From Parabacteroides sp. PF5-9 (GTDB lineage: Bacteria > Bacteroidota > Bacteroidia > Bacteroidales > Tannerellaceae): a DNA stretch of 64,000 nt. This document shows, piece after piece, positions 8,367-16,739 of this stretch. The notes under the pieces are model-generated. The model made no database searches and was not told the DNA's origin. It saw only the letters and a list, made by a program, of their open reading frames with translations. The stretch is taken from positions 1 through 64,000 of the forward strand of contig NZ_JARXWG010000019.1 in assembly GCF_029893105.1 (NCBI RefSeq), given 5' to 3'. Made by a program: the position numbers and the translations under genes. The first letter of the stretch is position 1. The number at the start of each line of letters is the position of its first letter.

Positions 8367-10087
8367 AGGAAAAGCAGATAGATGAAATGATTGATGTCCT
8401 GCGGGAAGAGTTGATACAACGACGCTCTCCGGGGTATATGTGGAGAGGAAAGCTTTCATCGAGTGCCATTTCTACTTCCGTATCCGTATTTGCACTCTAT
8501 ATGATTGATCGGGAGAAATATGCTTCCTATATTCAACATGGCGCCGAATGGCTGAAAAGATCCATGCATGACGACGGCTCATGGGGAGATAGCCTTGAGA
8601 GTCCGTCTAACCTAACGGCAACACTGCTTACCTATGCTTCGCTCTATGCAGTAGGCGAAGCACCGGAGAAAGCGAAAGAGTATCTGAATGAAAAGTTCGG
8701 TGGTTCAACCGATCAGCATATTATAAAAGGTGTATTGACCTATTATGGGACGGATTTGACTTTTTCTGCTCCTATATTGGTGATGTGTGCTTTAGCCGGG
8801 GTTATAACGAGTTGGGATAAAATACCTCAATTGCCGTTTGAACTTTCTGTGTTTCCGCAACGATTGTTTCGATTCTTCCAGTTGCCGGTAGTCAGTTATG
8901 CTATACCAGCCTTGATAGCTGTCGGTATACTACGTTATAGAAAAGGGAAGAAGAATCTGTTTTCCCCATTGCGTGAGTCGTTTATCCCGAAATCACTGAA
9001 AGTGCTTGAGAAGTTACAACCGGATAACGGCGGATTCCTTGAAGCTGCACCTCTTACTGCTTTTGTGGCGATGTGTATGACCGGAGCAGGTTATCGTGAG
9101 CATATTGCTACACAAAGAGCAGCAGGCTTCTTAACCAACACAGTCCGGGAAGATGGAGCCTGGCCGATAGATACAGATCTGGCAAGCTGGGTGACAGCAT
9201 TAAGTGTAAGAGCCTTGGGAGATGATATCACAGATAAAGAAAGGCTGGCTAAAACAATTAAACTGAATGCATTTACTTTCGAGCATCCATTTACCGGAGC
9301 AAAGGAAGGGGGATGGGCCTGGACGGATTTGCCGGGTGCAGTGCCTGATGCAGATGATACTTCAGGAGCATTAGTCGCACTTCATATACTACAGGACGGT
9401 GTCTATTGTCCGGAAGTGGGAAAAGGAATAGAGTGGCTATTGGCTTTACAAAATAGTGACGGAGGTATGCCGACCTTTTGTAAAGGTTGGGGTAAGTTGC
9501 CTTTCGACCGGAGTAGCCCTGATATATCGGCTCATTCATTATTGGCTTTTGAACTGTGGTTGGAAGTATTACCCGTCGATTTACAGCAACGTTGTAAGAA
9601 AAGTATTCGTCGTATGTTGAATTGGATGCGGAGTATACAGGCGGCTGATGGTTCATGGACACCTTTATGGTTTGGTGACCAGAACGCCAACGATGAACGT
9701 TCTCCGGTATATGGAACAGCAATGACCGTAGAGTATCTTTCGACTTCCGGGGAGCCTGTCGCTCAGGAGATGATTGGAAAGGGACTTCAGTATATCCTTT
9801 CTACTCAGAATGAAGATGGCGGATGGGGTGGAGCAAAAGATGTTGCTTCTAAAGTCACTCTGACTTCACGGGCATTGAGTGCATTGGCTTCATTTCCTGA
9901 TAGCAACGCAGATGTTATGGAACGGGCTTTTGATTTTCTGTACCGGAGATATCAGGAAGGAGAATTGTTCCGGGCTGAGCCCATCGGACTGTATTTCTCC
10001 CGGTTATGGTATTCGGAAGAATTATATAATATCACGTTTGCCTTGAATGCGATTAAGAAATATAGAAAGTTTAACGTTCAAAATTAG
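8363..10087 (+). CDS. Squalene-hopene-cyclase-like class II terpene cyclase
   Basis: 574 residues, somewhat shorter than bacterial squalene-hopene cyclases (about 630). The protonation motif D329-A-D331-D332 lies in the typical context GWAWTDLPGAVPDADDT. QW-type repeats occur at D-D-G-S-W-G (about 71), Q-P-D-N-G-G-F (219), R-E-D-G-A-W-P (262), Q-N-S-D-G-G-M-P (near 374), Q-A-A-D-G-S-W (near 425) and Q-N-E-D-G-G-W-G-G (near 485). It should initiate cyclisation of a linear polyprene by protonation, like sporulenol or hopene synthases. Hydrophobic stretches near 130-190 could give monotopic membrane contact. It overlaps the toroid gene by 4 bp and ends the terpenoid operon. The real substrate and product are unknown; no squalene synthase is visible in the window. 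Confidence 0.8.
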   Translation: MKEKQIDEMIDVLREELIQRRSPGYMWRGKLSSSAISTSVSVFALYMIDREKYASYIQHGAEWLKRSMHDDGSWGDSLESPSNLTATLLTYASLYAVGEAPEKAKEYLNEKFGGSTDQHIIKGVLTYYGTDLTFSAPILVMCALAGVITSWDKIPQLPFELSVFPQRLFRFFQLPVVSYAIPALIAVGILRYRKGKKNLFSPLRESFIPKSLKVLEKLQPDNGGFLEAAPLTAFVAMCMTGAGYREHIATQRAAGFLTNTVREDGAWPIDTDLASWVTALSVRALGDDITDKERLAKTIKLNAFTFEHPFTGAKEGGWAWTDLPGAVPDADDTSGALVALHILQDGVYCPEVGKGIEWLLALQNSDGGMPTFCKGWGKLPFDRSSPDISAHSLLAFELWLEVLPVDLQQRCKKSIRRMLNWMRSIQAADGSWTPLWFGDQNANDERSPVYGTAMTVEYLSTSGEPVAQEMIGKGLQYILSTQNEDGGWGGAKDVASKVTLTSRALSALASFPDSNADVMERAFDFLYRRYQEGELFRAEPIGLYFSRLWYSEELYNITFALNAIKKYRKFNVQN

Positions 10088-10120
10088 AGAAGATAACTTC
10101 GAACCAATAATGTATATAAT

Positions 10121-11320
10121 ATGAAGAGAGGAGTTTTAGTTCTATTGTCTTTTATGACGTTGATCACTTATGCACAGGATAATATCCAGTGGCGAAATGA
10201 CCGGACCGGTATTTATAATGAGACCGGCTTAATGCAGTCATGGCCGGAGAAAGGTCCTGAGATGTTATGGTCTTATGAAGGACTGGGAGAGGGTCATTCG
10301 TCGGTTGCTATTACGGCTGGAAGGCTTTATCTGACGGGTTTAAAAAACGGCAAAGGGCTGATCTATGTCTTTGATTTAAACGGTGCGTTACTGAATAAAA
10401 AGGAGTATGGCCCGGAATGGGATAAGAATTACGTCGGACCGCGTGGAACTGTGACGGTAAACGAAGGAAAGGTTTACCTGGTGAGTGGCATGGGTAGTTT
10501 GTATTGCTTTGAAGCGAATAACCTCGACCTGCTTTGGCAAAAAGACCTGTTAAAAGAGTTCAATGCATCGAATATAGAATGGGGACTGAATGAAGCTCCG
10601 TTGATTATCGGAGAAAAACTGATCGTTACTCCCGGAGGTAAGCAACATAATGTGGTGGCATTAAATAAAGACAACGGCGAACTGATCTGGAGCAGTCCGG
10701 GTGAAGGCGATCTGTCTGCTTATTGCTCACCGTTATATATTAGTGACCAGGAGGTGCCACAGATCGTAACGATGACAGCCAACCATATTATCGGTATCGA
10801 GGCTGCTACAGGAAAGAAACTATGGTCACATAAAAATACGAATCGTTGGTCGGTTCACGCAAATACGCCGGTGTATGGCGACAATATGATCTTATGTACC
10901 AGCGGCTACGGAAGAGGTTCCACGATGTTGCGCCTGACCAATGGCGGGCGAAGTGTGGAACAGGTATGGTTCTCTGAAGAACTGGACAACCGTATCGGTG
11001 CAATGGTTAAGGTTGGTGATTATGTCTATGGTTCGGGCGACAGCAACCGTTACTGGTTTTGTGTAGACTGGAAAACCGGTGAGGTTAAGTACAAAGAACG
11101 CGGACTGGCAATGGGAACTATTATTGCGAATAACAATATGCTTTATTGCTATACCGACAAGGGAGATATGATTCTGGCCAAAGCAACACCTGCAAAGCTG
11201 GATATCGTCAGTCGGTTCAAGATTACTATGGGTACAGAGCAGCATTGGGCGCATCCGGTGATTTATAAAGACGTTATGTATGTTCGTCATGGCGACGCGT
11301 TAATGGCGTATAAGATATAG
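10121..11320 (+). CDS. Secreted PQQ-like beta-propeller protein
   Basis: 399-residue exported propeller with a signal peptide ending T-Y-A-Q, starting only 33 bp after the cyclase gene. It has the family N-terminal pattern NDRTGIYNETGLMQSWP, blade motifs such as A-L-N-K-D-N-G-E-L-I-W and W-K-T-G-E-V-K-Y, and the C-terminal EQHWAHPVIYKD and LMAYKI. It is the intact counterpart of the frameshifted copy at 396 but lacks two residues in the WRG-x-D segment. It lies in the island between the cyclase and further propellers, so periplasmic action on, or scaffolding for, the same pathway is inferred. No heme-binding CxxCH motif is present. Confidence 0.85.
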   Translation: MKRGVLVLLSFMTLITYAQDNIQWRNDRTGIYNETGLMQSWPEKGPEMLWSYEGLGEGHSSVAITAGRLYLTGLKNGKGLIYVFDLNGALLNKKEYGPEWDKNYVGPRGTVTVNEGKVYLVSGMGSLYCFEANNLDLLWQKDLLKEFNASNIEWGLNEAPLIIGEKLIVTPGGKQHNVVALNKDNGELIWSSPGEGDLSAYCSPLYISDQEVPQIVTMTANHIIGIEAATGKKLWSHKNTNRWSVHANTPVYGDNMILCTSGYGRGSTMLRLTNGGRSVEQVWFSEELDNRIGAMVKVGDYVYGSGDSNRYWFCVDWKTGEVKYKERGLAMGTIIANNNMLYCYTDKGDMILAKATPAKLDIVSRFKITMGTEQHWAHPVIYKDVMYVRHGDALMAYKI

Positions 11321-11350
11321 AAGCGTTCAAGGTTTCAAACAATATATAAT

Positions 11351-12565
11351 ATGTTAAATATGAAGACAGTTATAGTCGCATTGCTTTCTTTTACCACGTT
11401 GGTATTATCTGCTCAGGATAATATCCCGTGGAGAGGTGTCGATGGTACGGGAGTCTATTATGAGACTGGGTTGCTTAAATCATGGCCTACCAATGGTCCT
11501 GAATTGCTTTGGCATTTCGACGGGTTGGGTTTCGGGTTTTCTTCCGTCTCGATAGATCAGAGAAAATTGTTTGTTACCGGATTCACTGATGGGAAAGGCT
11601 ATCTGTATGTATTGGATATGAATGGTAAACTACTGAACAAAGTAGAGTACGGCACTGAATTTACCGGCGATAACTTTACCGGCACACGCAGCACGGCCAT
11701 TCCCCACGAGGGAAAGGTATATGTTGTAAGTGGAATCGCCGAACTGTTTTGCTACGATATAAATACCCTGAAACTGTTGTGGAAAAAGAATTACGCAACG
11801 GATTACGGGGGAGAGAATACCAAACATGGCTGGAACGGACCACCGCTGATCATCGACGAAAAGTTGATTATTGCACCGGGAGGCCCCACACATAATGTCC
11901 TTGCCTTGAATAAAACGACCGGTGATATCATCTGGAGTTCTGAAGGGATGAAAGGAATATCGGGATACGGGACACCGATCTTTCTCGACGATCAGGAAAT
12001 TCCACAGATTGTTATTATGATGGGTGACCATATTCTCGGGTTAGACGTGACGAACGGCAAAATGCTTTGGTCGTATGCCCATACAAACCGCTTCAGCGAA
12101 CATCCCAACACACCGGTGTATAGTGGTAACAGGTTGCTTTTTATGAGCGCTTACGACCAGGGCGCTCTCATGCTTCAGCTGACTGATGGCGGAAGGAAGG
12201 TCACGCCTGTCTGGGAGATTAAGGAACTGGGGCATACCACAGGGCATATGATGAAATATGGCGATTACGTCTACGGCCCAGGTAATCGCATAAACTGGTA
12301 TTGTGTAGATTGGAATACAGGGAAAGTCATGTATTCCGACAATACGATTGGTGTAGGTAATATCATTGCAGCCGATGGCTTGTTGTATTGTTATTCGGAG
12401 AAAGGTGAAATGGCATTGGTCAAACCCAATTCAGAGAAGTTTGAGATAATCAGTAAATTTCCCATTACTCTCGGAACAGAGCAGCATTGGGCGCATCCTG
12501 TCATTTATAAAGGAGTGTTATATGTTAGGCATGGGGATACGTTGATGGCGTATAAGATTAAATAG
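11351..12565 (+). CDS. Secreted PQQ-like beta-propeller protein
   Basis: 404-residue exported propeller, 30 bp after and clearly paralogous to the gene at 10121, probably a tandem duplicate. The signal peptide ends L-S-A-Q; the ATG at 11360 (MKTVIVALL) is an equally good start and removes only three residues. It keeps the pattern DGTGVYYETGLLKSWP near the N-terminus and EQHWAHPVIYKG plus LMAYKIK at the C-terminus. The sharp conservation of both ends across the family, with looser blades between, suggests the first and last strands close the propeller. Function unknown beyond the fold. Confidence 0.85.
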   Translation: MLNMKTVIVALLSFTTLVLSAQDNIPWRGVDGTGVYYETGLLKSWPTNGPELLWHFDGLGFGFSSVSIDQRKLFVTGFTDGKGYLYVLDMNGKLLNKVEYGTEFTGDNFTGTRSTAIPHEGKVYVVSGIAELFCYDINTLKLLWKKNYATDYGGENTKHGWNGPPLIIDEKLIIAPGGPTHNVLALNKTTGDIIWSSEGMKGISGYGTPIFLDDQEIPQIVIMMGDHILGLDVTNGKMLWSYAHTNRFSEHPNTPVYSGNRLLFMSAYDQGALMLQLTDGGRKVTPVWEIKELGHTTGHMMKYGDYVYGPGNRINWYCVDWNTGKVMYSDNTIGVGNIIAADGLLYCYSEKGEMALVKPNSEKFEIISKFPITLGTEQHWAHPVIYKGVLYVRHGDTLMAYKIK

Positions 12566-12640
12566 TTGAAAGTTGGAGACAACATTGAACTCGGAACTTT
12601 GAATATGATCGGGCTTGTCCGGATATAAAATGAATAAGTT

Positions 12641-14065
12641 GTGAAAGAGAAGAACATTGTAAAAGGCGTAACAATAGGTGTAATAATACTCTATCTGGGT
12701 ATTCTTATCGGATGGCATGTGTATACGCCCCGTGAGGACTTGACGCTTCAGAATCCGGGAGCCGATAACCGTCCGGAAGGACTGGCGCGTGCGGCCAACG
12801 AAGTGAAGATCGGTGAATTCTTTATGCAGTATGAAGGTGAAATTCCTTCCGGACTGACCGGTAAATGGACCAGCTTCCGGGGCGATCAGACCCGAAACAT
12901 TATCGAGGCTCCCGAGCAACTGAATACCGGCAGCGAAGAATTCCCCGTACTGTGGAGCGTAGATACCGGCGAAGGACATGCCGCCCCCGTGATCTATAAC
13001 GGACGAGCATACTTCCTCGACTATAATGAGGACCTCAGTTCGGATGCGCTGCGTTGTTTCTCATTGGAGACAGGAGAGGAACTTTGGCGGCGGTGGTACC
13101 GCGTGCCCATTAAACGTAATCACGGTTTTTCACGTACCGTACCGGCGATCGGCGACGATTATATCATTACGATTGGTCCCGAAGGACATGTCATGTGTTG
13201 CGACCCTATAACCGGAGACATGAAATGGGCACTGGATATGCAGAAAGAGTATGGCTCGGAGGTACCGTTCTGGTATACCGGGCAATGTCCGCGTGTCGAC
13301 GACGGTATTCTGATCCTCGCTCCCGCGGGAGAAGAAGTCCTGTTAACAGGTGTAGATGTGCAGACCGGTGAGGTGGTTTGGACAACCCCGAATACGCTGA
13401 AGTATGCCATGTCGCATTCATCTGTTATGCCGATGACGCTGGGCGGAAAGAAAACCTATGTCTATATCGGTGTCGGAGGCGTATGTGGCGTATCAGCCGA
13501 AGAGGCAGACCGTGGAACCCTGCTGTGGGACATCAATAAATGGCAACCTTCCGTAGTGGCGCCTTCCCCTTTGCAGATTTCCTCCAACCAGATCTTCCTG
13601 GTGGCTGGTTACGGTACCGGTGGAGCACTGCTCAAAGTAGACCGTACAGGTTCGGGTTGGACCGCTTCTATTGTCGACCAGTACAAGCCTAGCGAAGGAC
13701 TGTCCAGCGAACAGCAAACGCCGATCTTGTATAATAACATGATCATCAGTGTGATGCCGAAAGACGGTGGTGCGCAGCGTGGACGCCTGGTTTGTTATTC
13801 CCCTTCTGACCTGCATACACCCGTCTGGACCTCCTCTTCAGATGAGCGCTTCGGGCTGGGGCCTTATCTGGTTGTCAACAACCATTTGTTTGTATTTAAA
13901 GACGACGGTGAACTCTATCTGTATGAAGTGCAGCAACGTGGAATGAAACTACTCAAGAAGCAGCGGATTATGGAAGGAGCCGACGCATGGGGTCCATTGG
14001 CGTATGCCGACGGCATGTTGATCGTCCGGGATGCGCATGTGGTTAAATGTATTAAAGTGGTATAA
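12641..14065 (+). CDS. Membrane-anchored PQQ-like beta-propeller protein
   Basis: 474 residues. The start is GTG at 12641: an in-frame stop lies at 12635-12637 and a nearby ATG at 12630 runs straight into a stop. Residues about 9-26 (V-K-G-V-T-I-G-V-I-I-L-Y-L-G) form a single transmembrane anchor with no cleavage site, so the propeller is probably tethered on the periplasmic side. Blade motifs include F-S-L-E-T-G-E-E-L-W, C-D-P-I-T-G-D-M-K-W and V-D-V-Q-T-G-E-V-V-W. It lacks the EQHWAHP ending of the small secreted paralogues and forms another subgroup. Its stop is 7 bp before the next gene, so it is co-transcribed with the NHL-type propellers. Confidence 0.8.
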   Translation: MKEKNIVKGVTIGVIILYLGILIGWHVYTPREDLTLQNPGADNRPEGLARAANEVKIGEFFMQYEGEIPSGLTGKWTSFRGDQTRNIIEAPEQLNTGSEEFPVLWSVDTGEGHAAPVIYNGRAYFLDYNEDLSSDALRCFSLETGEELWRRWYRVPIKRNHGFSRTVPAIGDDYIITIGPEGHVMCCDPITGDMKWALDMQKEYGSEVPFWYTGQCPRVDDGILILAPAGEEVLLTGVDVQTGEVVWTTPNTLKYAMSHSSVMPMTLGGKKTYVYIGVGGVCGVSAEEADRGTLLWDINKWQPSVVAPSPLQISSNQIFLVAGYGTGGALLKVDRTGSGWTASIVDQYKPSEGLSSEQQTPILYNNMIISVMPKDGGAQRGRLVCYSPSDLHTPVWTSSSDERFGLGPYLVVNNHLFVFKDDGELYLYEVQQRGMKLLKKQRIMEGADAWGPLAYADGMLIVRDAHVVKCIKVV

Positions 14066-14071
14066 ACAAAT

Positions 14072-14992
14072 ATGAGGAAAGAACTGAAAATAGCATTGAA
14101 TCTGGCCATATTCCTATTAGTGGCAGGGTTTGTATGGTATATGGTGACTTCTCTGAATAAAGAAGAACGGATCTATGCAGATACAGGAGCGGCGAATACC
14201 GAACCTTTTGTCAGTCCGTATACAAAAACAGCAACATTTGATCTGCCGGCTGAGGTCAATCGTTTTGAGCTGGTTGATGATAAACTATATGTGTCAGCAA
14301 CACAGTCGGTATATATCTATGATACCGGAGGTCGGCAACAGTCGTCCTTCCCGGTAAAAGCGGATGTGCGGGATATCACTGTCAGCGGAGACAGCATTTA
14401 TGTACTCTATCCGACGTATATCGAAGTATATTCGCACGGAGGTGAGTTGATCCATGAGTGGGAAGCCTGTAGCGAGTTGTCGGATTATTGTTCGCTGGCC
14501 ATTGCCGGAGAGTATGTTTTCGTCACCGACGCTGCCAATAAGAACATCTGCCAATATACCCGCGAAGGCGGTTTCAGGCGATTCATCCAGAGTCCACGCG
14601 GATTTATCATCCCGAGTTACAATTTTGATATCGAAAGCCGGAATGATACCATTTACTGCGTGAACTCCGGACGACATCTGGTTGAAACCTACACATTGGA
14701 CGGTGAGTTTATCTCAGCCTTCGGCGGTCCCGGCGGTGAAGCCGGATTCTTTGCTGGATGCTGTAATCCGGCCTATATCTCGTTTACGACGGATGGCGAA
14801 TTGATCACTTCCGAGAAAGGTAATCCGCGGGTTTGTTATTACGGAACGAATGGCGAGTTTAAAGAAGTATTGTTGAACAACCGACTTCTGGGTGGCGGAA
14901 ATAAAGCTTATGAAGTAAGGGCATTGAAAGATATCCTGTTCGTTGCAGGGAAGGATAAGATAAACGTGTATCAGTTGAAAGTGGAGAGTTAA
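14072..14992 (+). CDS. Membrane-anchored NHL-like six-bladed propeller protein
   Basis: 306 residues with an N-terminal uncleaved transmembrane segment (about 8-26) and an NHL/6-bladed-propeller-like body (blade pieces such as Y-T-L-D-G-E-F-I-S-A-F-G-G-P-G-G and Y-G-T-N-G-E-F). Conserved cysteines occur in E-A-C-S-E-L-S-D-Y-C-S near residue 130 and in A-G-C-C-N-P near 230, both also present in the paralogue at 15108. A disulfide or metal/cofactor site is possible. It lies immediately before the Tat-type paralogue and the NapG/NapH-like genes, suggesting a role in the same redox assembly. The family has no assigned function known to me. Confidence 0.7.
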   Translation: MRKELKIALNLAIFLLVAGFVWYMVTSLNKEERIYADTGAANTEPFVSPYTKTATFDLPAEVNRFELVDDKLYVSATQSVYIYDTGGRQQSSFPVKADVRDITVSGDSIYVLYPTYIEVYSHGGELIHEWEACSELSDYCSLAIAGEYVFVTDAANKNICQYTREGGFRRFIQSPRGFIIPSYNFDIESRNDTIYCVNSGRHLVETYTLDGEFISAFGGPGGEAGFFAGCCNPAYISFTTDGELITSEKGNPRVCYYGTNGEFKEVLLNNRLLGGGNKAYEVRALKDILFVAGKDKINVYQLKVES

Positions 14993-15107
14993 AGAGAAAA
15001 AAGAGAGAGCACTACAGAGAACAGGCTATTCTCCGTCCGTAGAACAGGCGAGGTGCAAAAAAGTAAATAGAAAAAATAATTAATTATACAGCATAAATAG
15101 ATAGTAT

Positions 15108-16148
15108 ATGGAACCGAATAAAGAAAATACTCAGAAGATATCCCGCAAACGGTTTTTGCAGGTCTGTGGCTCGGTGGTAGCCGGGGGAACAATATTGGGT
15201 GTTTCCGGAACTTTATTGCGGAAAATGTTTATTATACCCGAAGGTATATTGCAGACAAATGCGTCCGGCAATGGAGGACGACTGACCGCGCGTCAGGAAT
15301 TCGCGTCTCCTTACAAGCTGGTCTCGTCGTTCAACGTACCGGATCAGATCGAAGGCTTTGAGATCTACGGAGAGAAACTGGTAGTTGCAGCGTCGAATAA
15401 TATATACATATATGACCGTTTCGGTACATTGTTGAATAATTTCGCCGTAGCCAGCCGGATTAGAGATATCGCTGTTTTCGACGACCGCATCTACCTATTA
15501 TTCCCTTCGCGTATCGAGGCCTATGACCTCGAAGGAGCATATCTGCTGGATTGGGAAGCATGTAGCGAGGAGTCGGATTATTGCTCATTCACAGTGACCG
15601 GCGACTATGTCTTTGCTACTGACGCGGCCAATAAGAACATCTGTAAATATACCACCGAGGGTAACTTTGTGAAATTCATCCAAAGCCCCAACGGATTTAT
15701 TATACCAAGTTACTCGTTTGGCATTACGCATGTCGACGGGACGTTGTATTGCTCCAACTCCGGCCGTCACCTGATCGAAAGCTATACGCTCGACGGCGAA
15801 TACCTGGGCGCATTCGGTAAGCCGGGTGGTGCCGACGGCCTGTTCTGCGGATGCTGTAACCCGGTACATCTGGCGTATACCTCTACCGGAGAGATTATCA
15901 CGTCGGAGAAAGGGAAACCGCGTATCAGCTGCTACAGTCCCGACGGACAGTTCCGCAGCGTGTTGCTCGATAGTAAAATGCTCGGAGGCGGTAATATGGC
16001 GTATGACGTAAAGGTGACAGACGATAAACTGTTCGTCACGGGTCAGCGCATGATATCCACTTTCCAATACGATAAAGTATTAGCTGCCAACACCGCCTGT
16101 TCGGGTTGTAGCGTGAATTGCCCATTGCGTGAAGGAATAACAATTTGA
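15108..16148 (+). CDS. NHL-like propeller protein with Tat-like signal and C-terminal Cys motif
   Basis: 346 residues, clearly paralogous to 14072 over the propeller (shared D-A-A-N-K-N-I-C, GFIIPSY, N-S-G-R-H-L, G-C-C-N-P, LGGGN). Two differences stand out. The N-terminus reads SRKRFLQVCG followed by a hydrophobic A-G-G segment, a twin-arginine-like signal with R-K in place of R-R. The C-terminus adds C-S-G-C-S-V-N-C-P, the spacing of an iron-sulfur or metal site. It is followed 6 bp later by a Tat-signal ferredoxin and then a NapH-like protein, so folded, cofactor-loaded export is plausible. Whether the R-K variant is used by Tat needs experiment. Confidence 0.7.
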   Translation: MEPNKENTQKISRKRFLQVCGSVVAGGTILGVSGTLLRKMFIIPEGILQTNASGNGGRLTARQEFASPYKLVSSFNVPDQIEGFEIYGEKLVVAASNNIYIYDRFGTLLNNFAVASRIRDIAVFDDRIYLLFPSRIEAYDLEGAYLLDWEACSEESDYCSFTVTGDYVFATDAANKNICKYTTEGNFVKFIQSPNGFIIPSYSFGITHVDGTLYCSNSGRHLIESYTLDGEYLGAFGKPGGADGLFCGCCNPVHLAYTSTGEIITSEKGKPRISCYSPDGQFRSVLLDSKMLGGGNMAYDVKVTDDKLFVTGQRMISTFQYDKVLAANTACSGCSVNCPLREGITI

Positions 16149-16154
16149 TGAATC

Positions 16155-16727
16155 ATGGAAGAGAAAAAAGAACCAAAGAATAGCCCGATTGCCCGGCGGA
16201 AGTTCCTGCAGACGATCGGCACGGTGGTGGCCGGAGGATCGATACTGGCTGTTGCCGGTGGCTTGGCCCATAAAGTGAAGGGGGAGGAGTCGACGCTCTT
16301 GTGGCAGATCGATCCGGATAAATGTACGCAGTGCGGACGTTGTGAGACGGATTGTGTGTTGCCTATTTCCGCTGTTAAGTGTATCCATGCCAATAGGGTG
16401 TGCGGGTATTGTGACCTTTGTGGAGGATATTACCGCTCGAATGTGAAGGAACTGAATACGGCGGCCGAGAACCTGATGTGCCCTACCGGTGCTATCAAAC
16501 GTGTATTTGTGGAAGATCCTTATTTCGAATATACGATCGATGAGGACTTATGCAACGGATGCGGTAAGTGTGTGAAAGGATGCGGTTCGTTTGGTAACGG
16601 ATCCCTTTACCTGCAGGTGAAACGTGAATTGTGTAAAGATTGTAACGAATGTAAGATTGCATTGGTTTGTGCGTCGGACGCGATTACTCGTGTTCCCAAA
16701 TCCTATGCCTATAAACTGAAAGACTAA
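16155..16727 (+). CDS. Tat-exported multi-[4Fe-4S] ferredoxin, NapG-like
   Basis: 190 residues. A classic twin-arginine signal R-R-K-F-L-Q lies at 14-19, followed by a hydrophobic A-G-G stretch. Cysteine groups follow: C57-x2-C60-x2-C63-x3-C67, a second set C76/C83/C86/C89 with C109-P, C133-x2-C136-x2-C139-x3-C143, and C160-x2-C163-x2-C166-x5-C172. This could bind up to four [4Fe-4S] clusters, as in NapG/NosG-type periplasmic ferredoxins. It is followed 12 bp later by a NapH-like membrane protein, the partner such ferredoxins have in menaquinol dehydrogenases. No nitrate or nitrous-oxide reductase is in the window, so the terminal acceptor is unknown. Confidence 0.8.
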   Translation: MEEKKEPKNSPIARRKFLQTIGTVVAGGSILAVAGGLAHKVKGEESTLLWQIDPDKCTQCGRCETDCVLPISAVKCIHANRVCGYCDLCGGYYRSNVKELNTAAENLMCPTGAIKRVFVEDPYFEYTIDEDLCNGCGKCVKGCGSFGNGSLYLQVKRELCKDCNECKIALVCASDAITRVPKSYAYKLKD

Positions 16728-16739
16728 AGATTAGATCGT

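Noticed and set aside
8363-10087. Ordinary hopanoid cluster
   Set aside because: No squalene synthase, HpnC/D/E or HpnG is present, and the neighbouring genes are unlike hopanoid operons; only the cyclase type matches.
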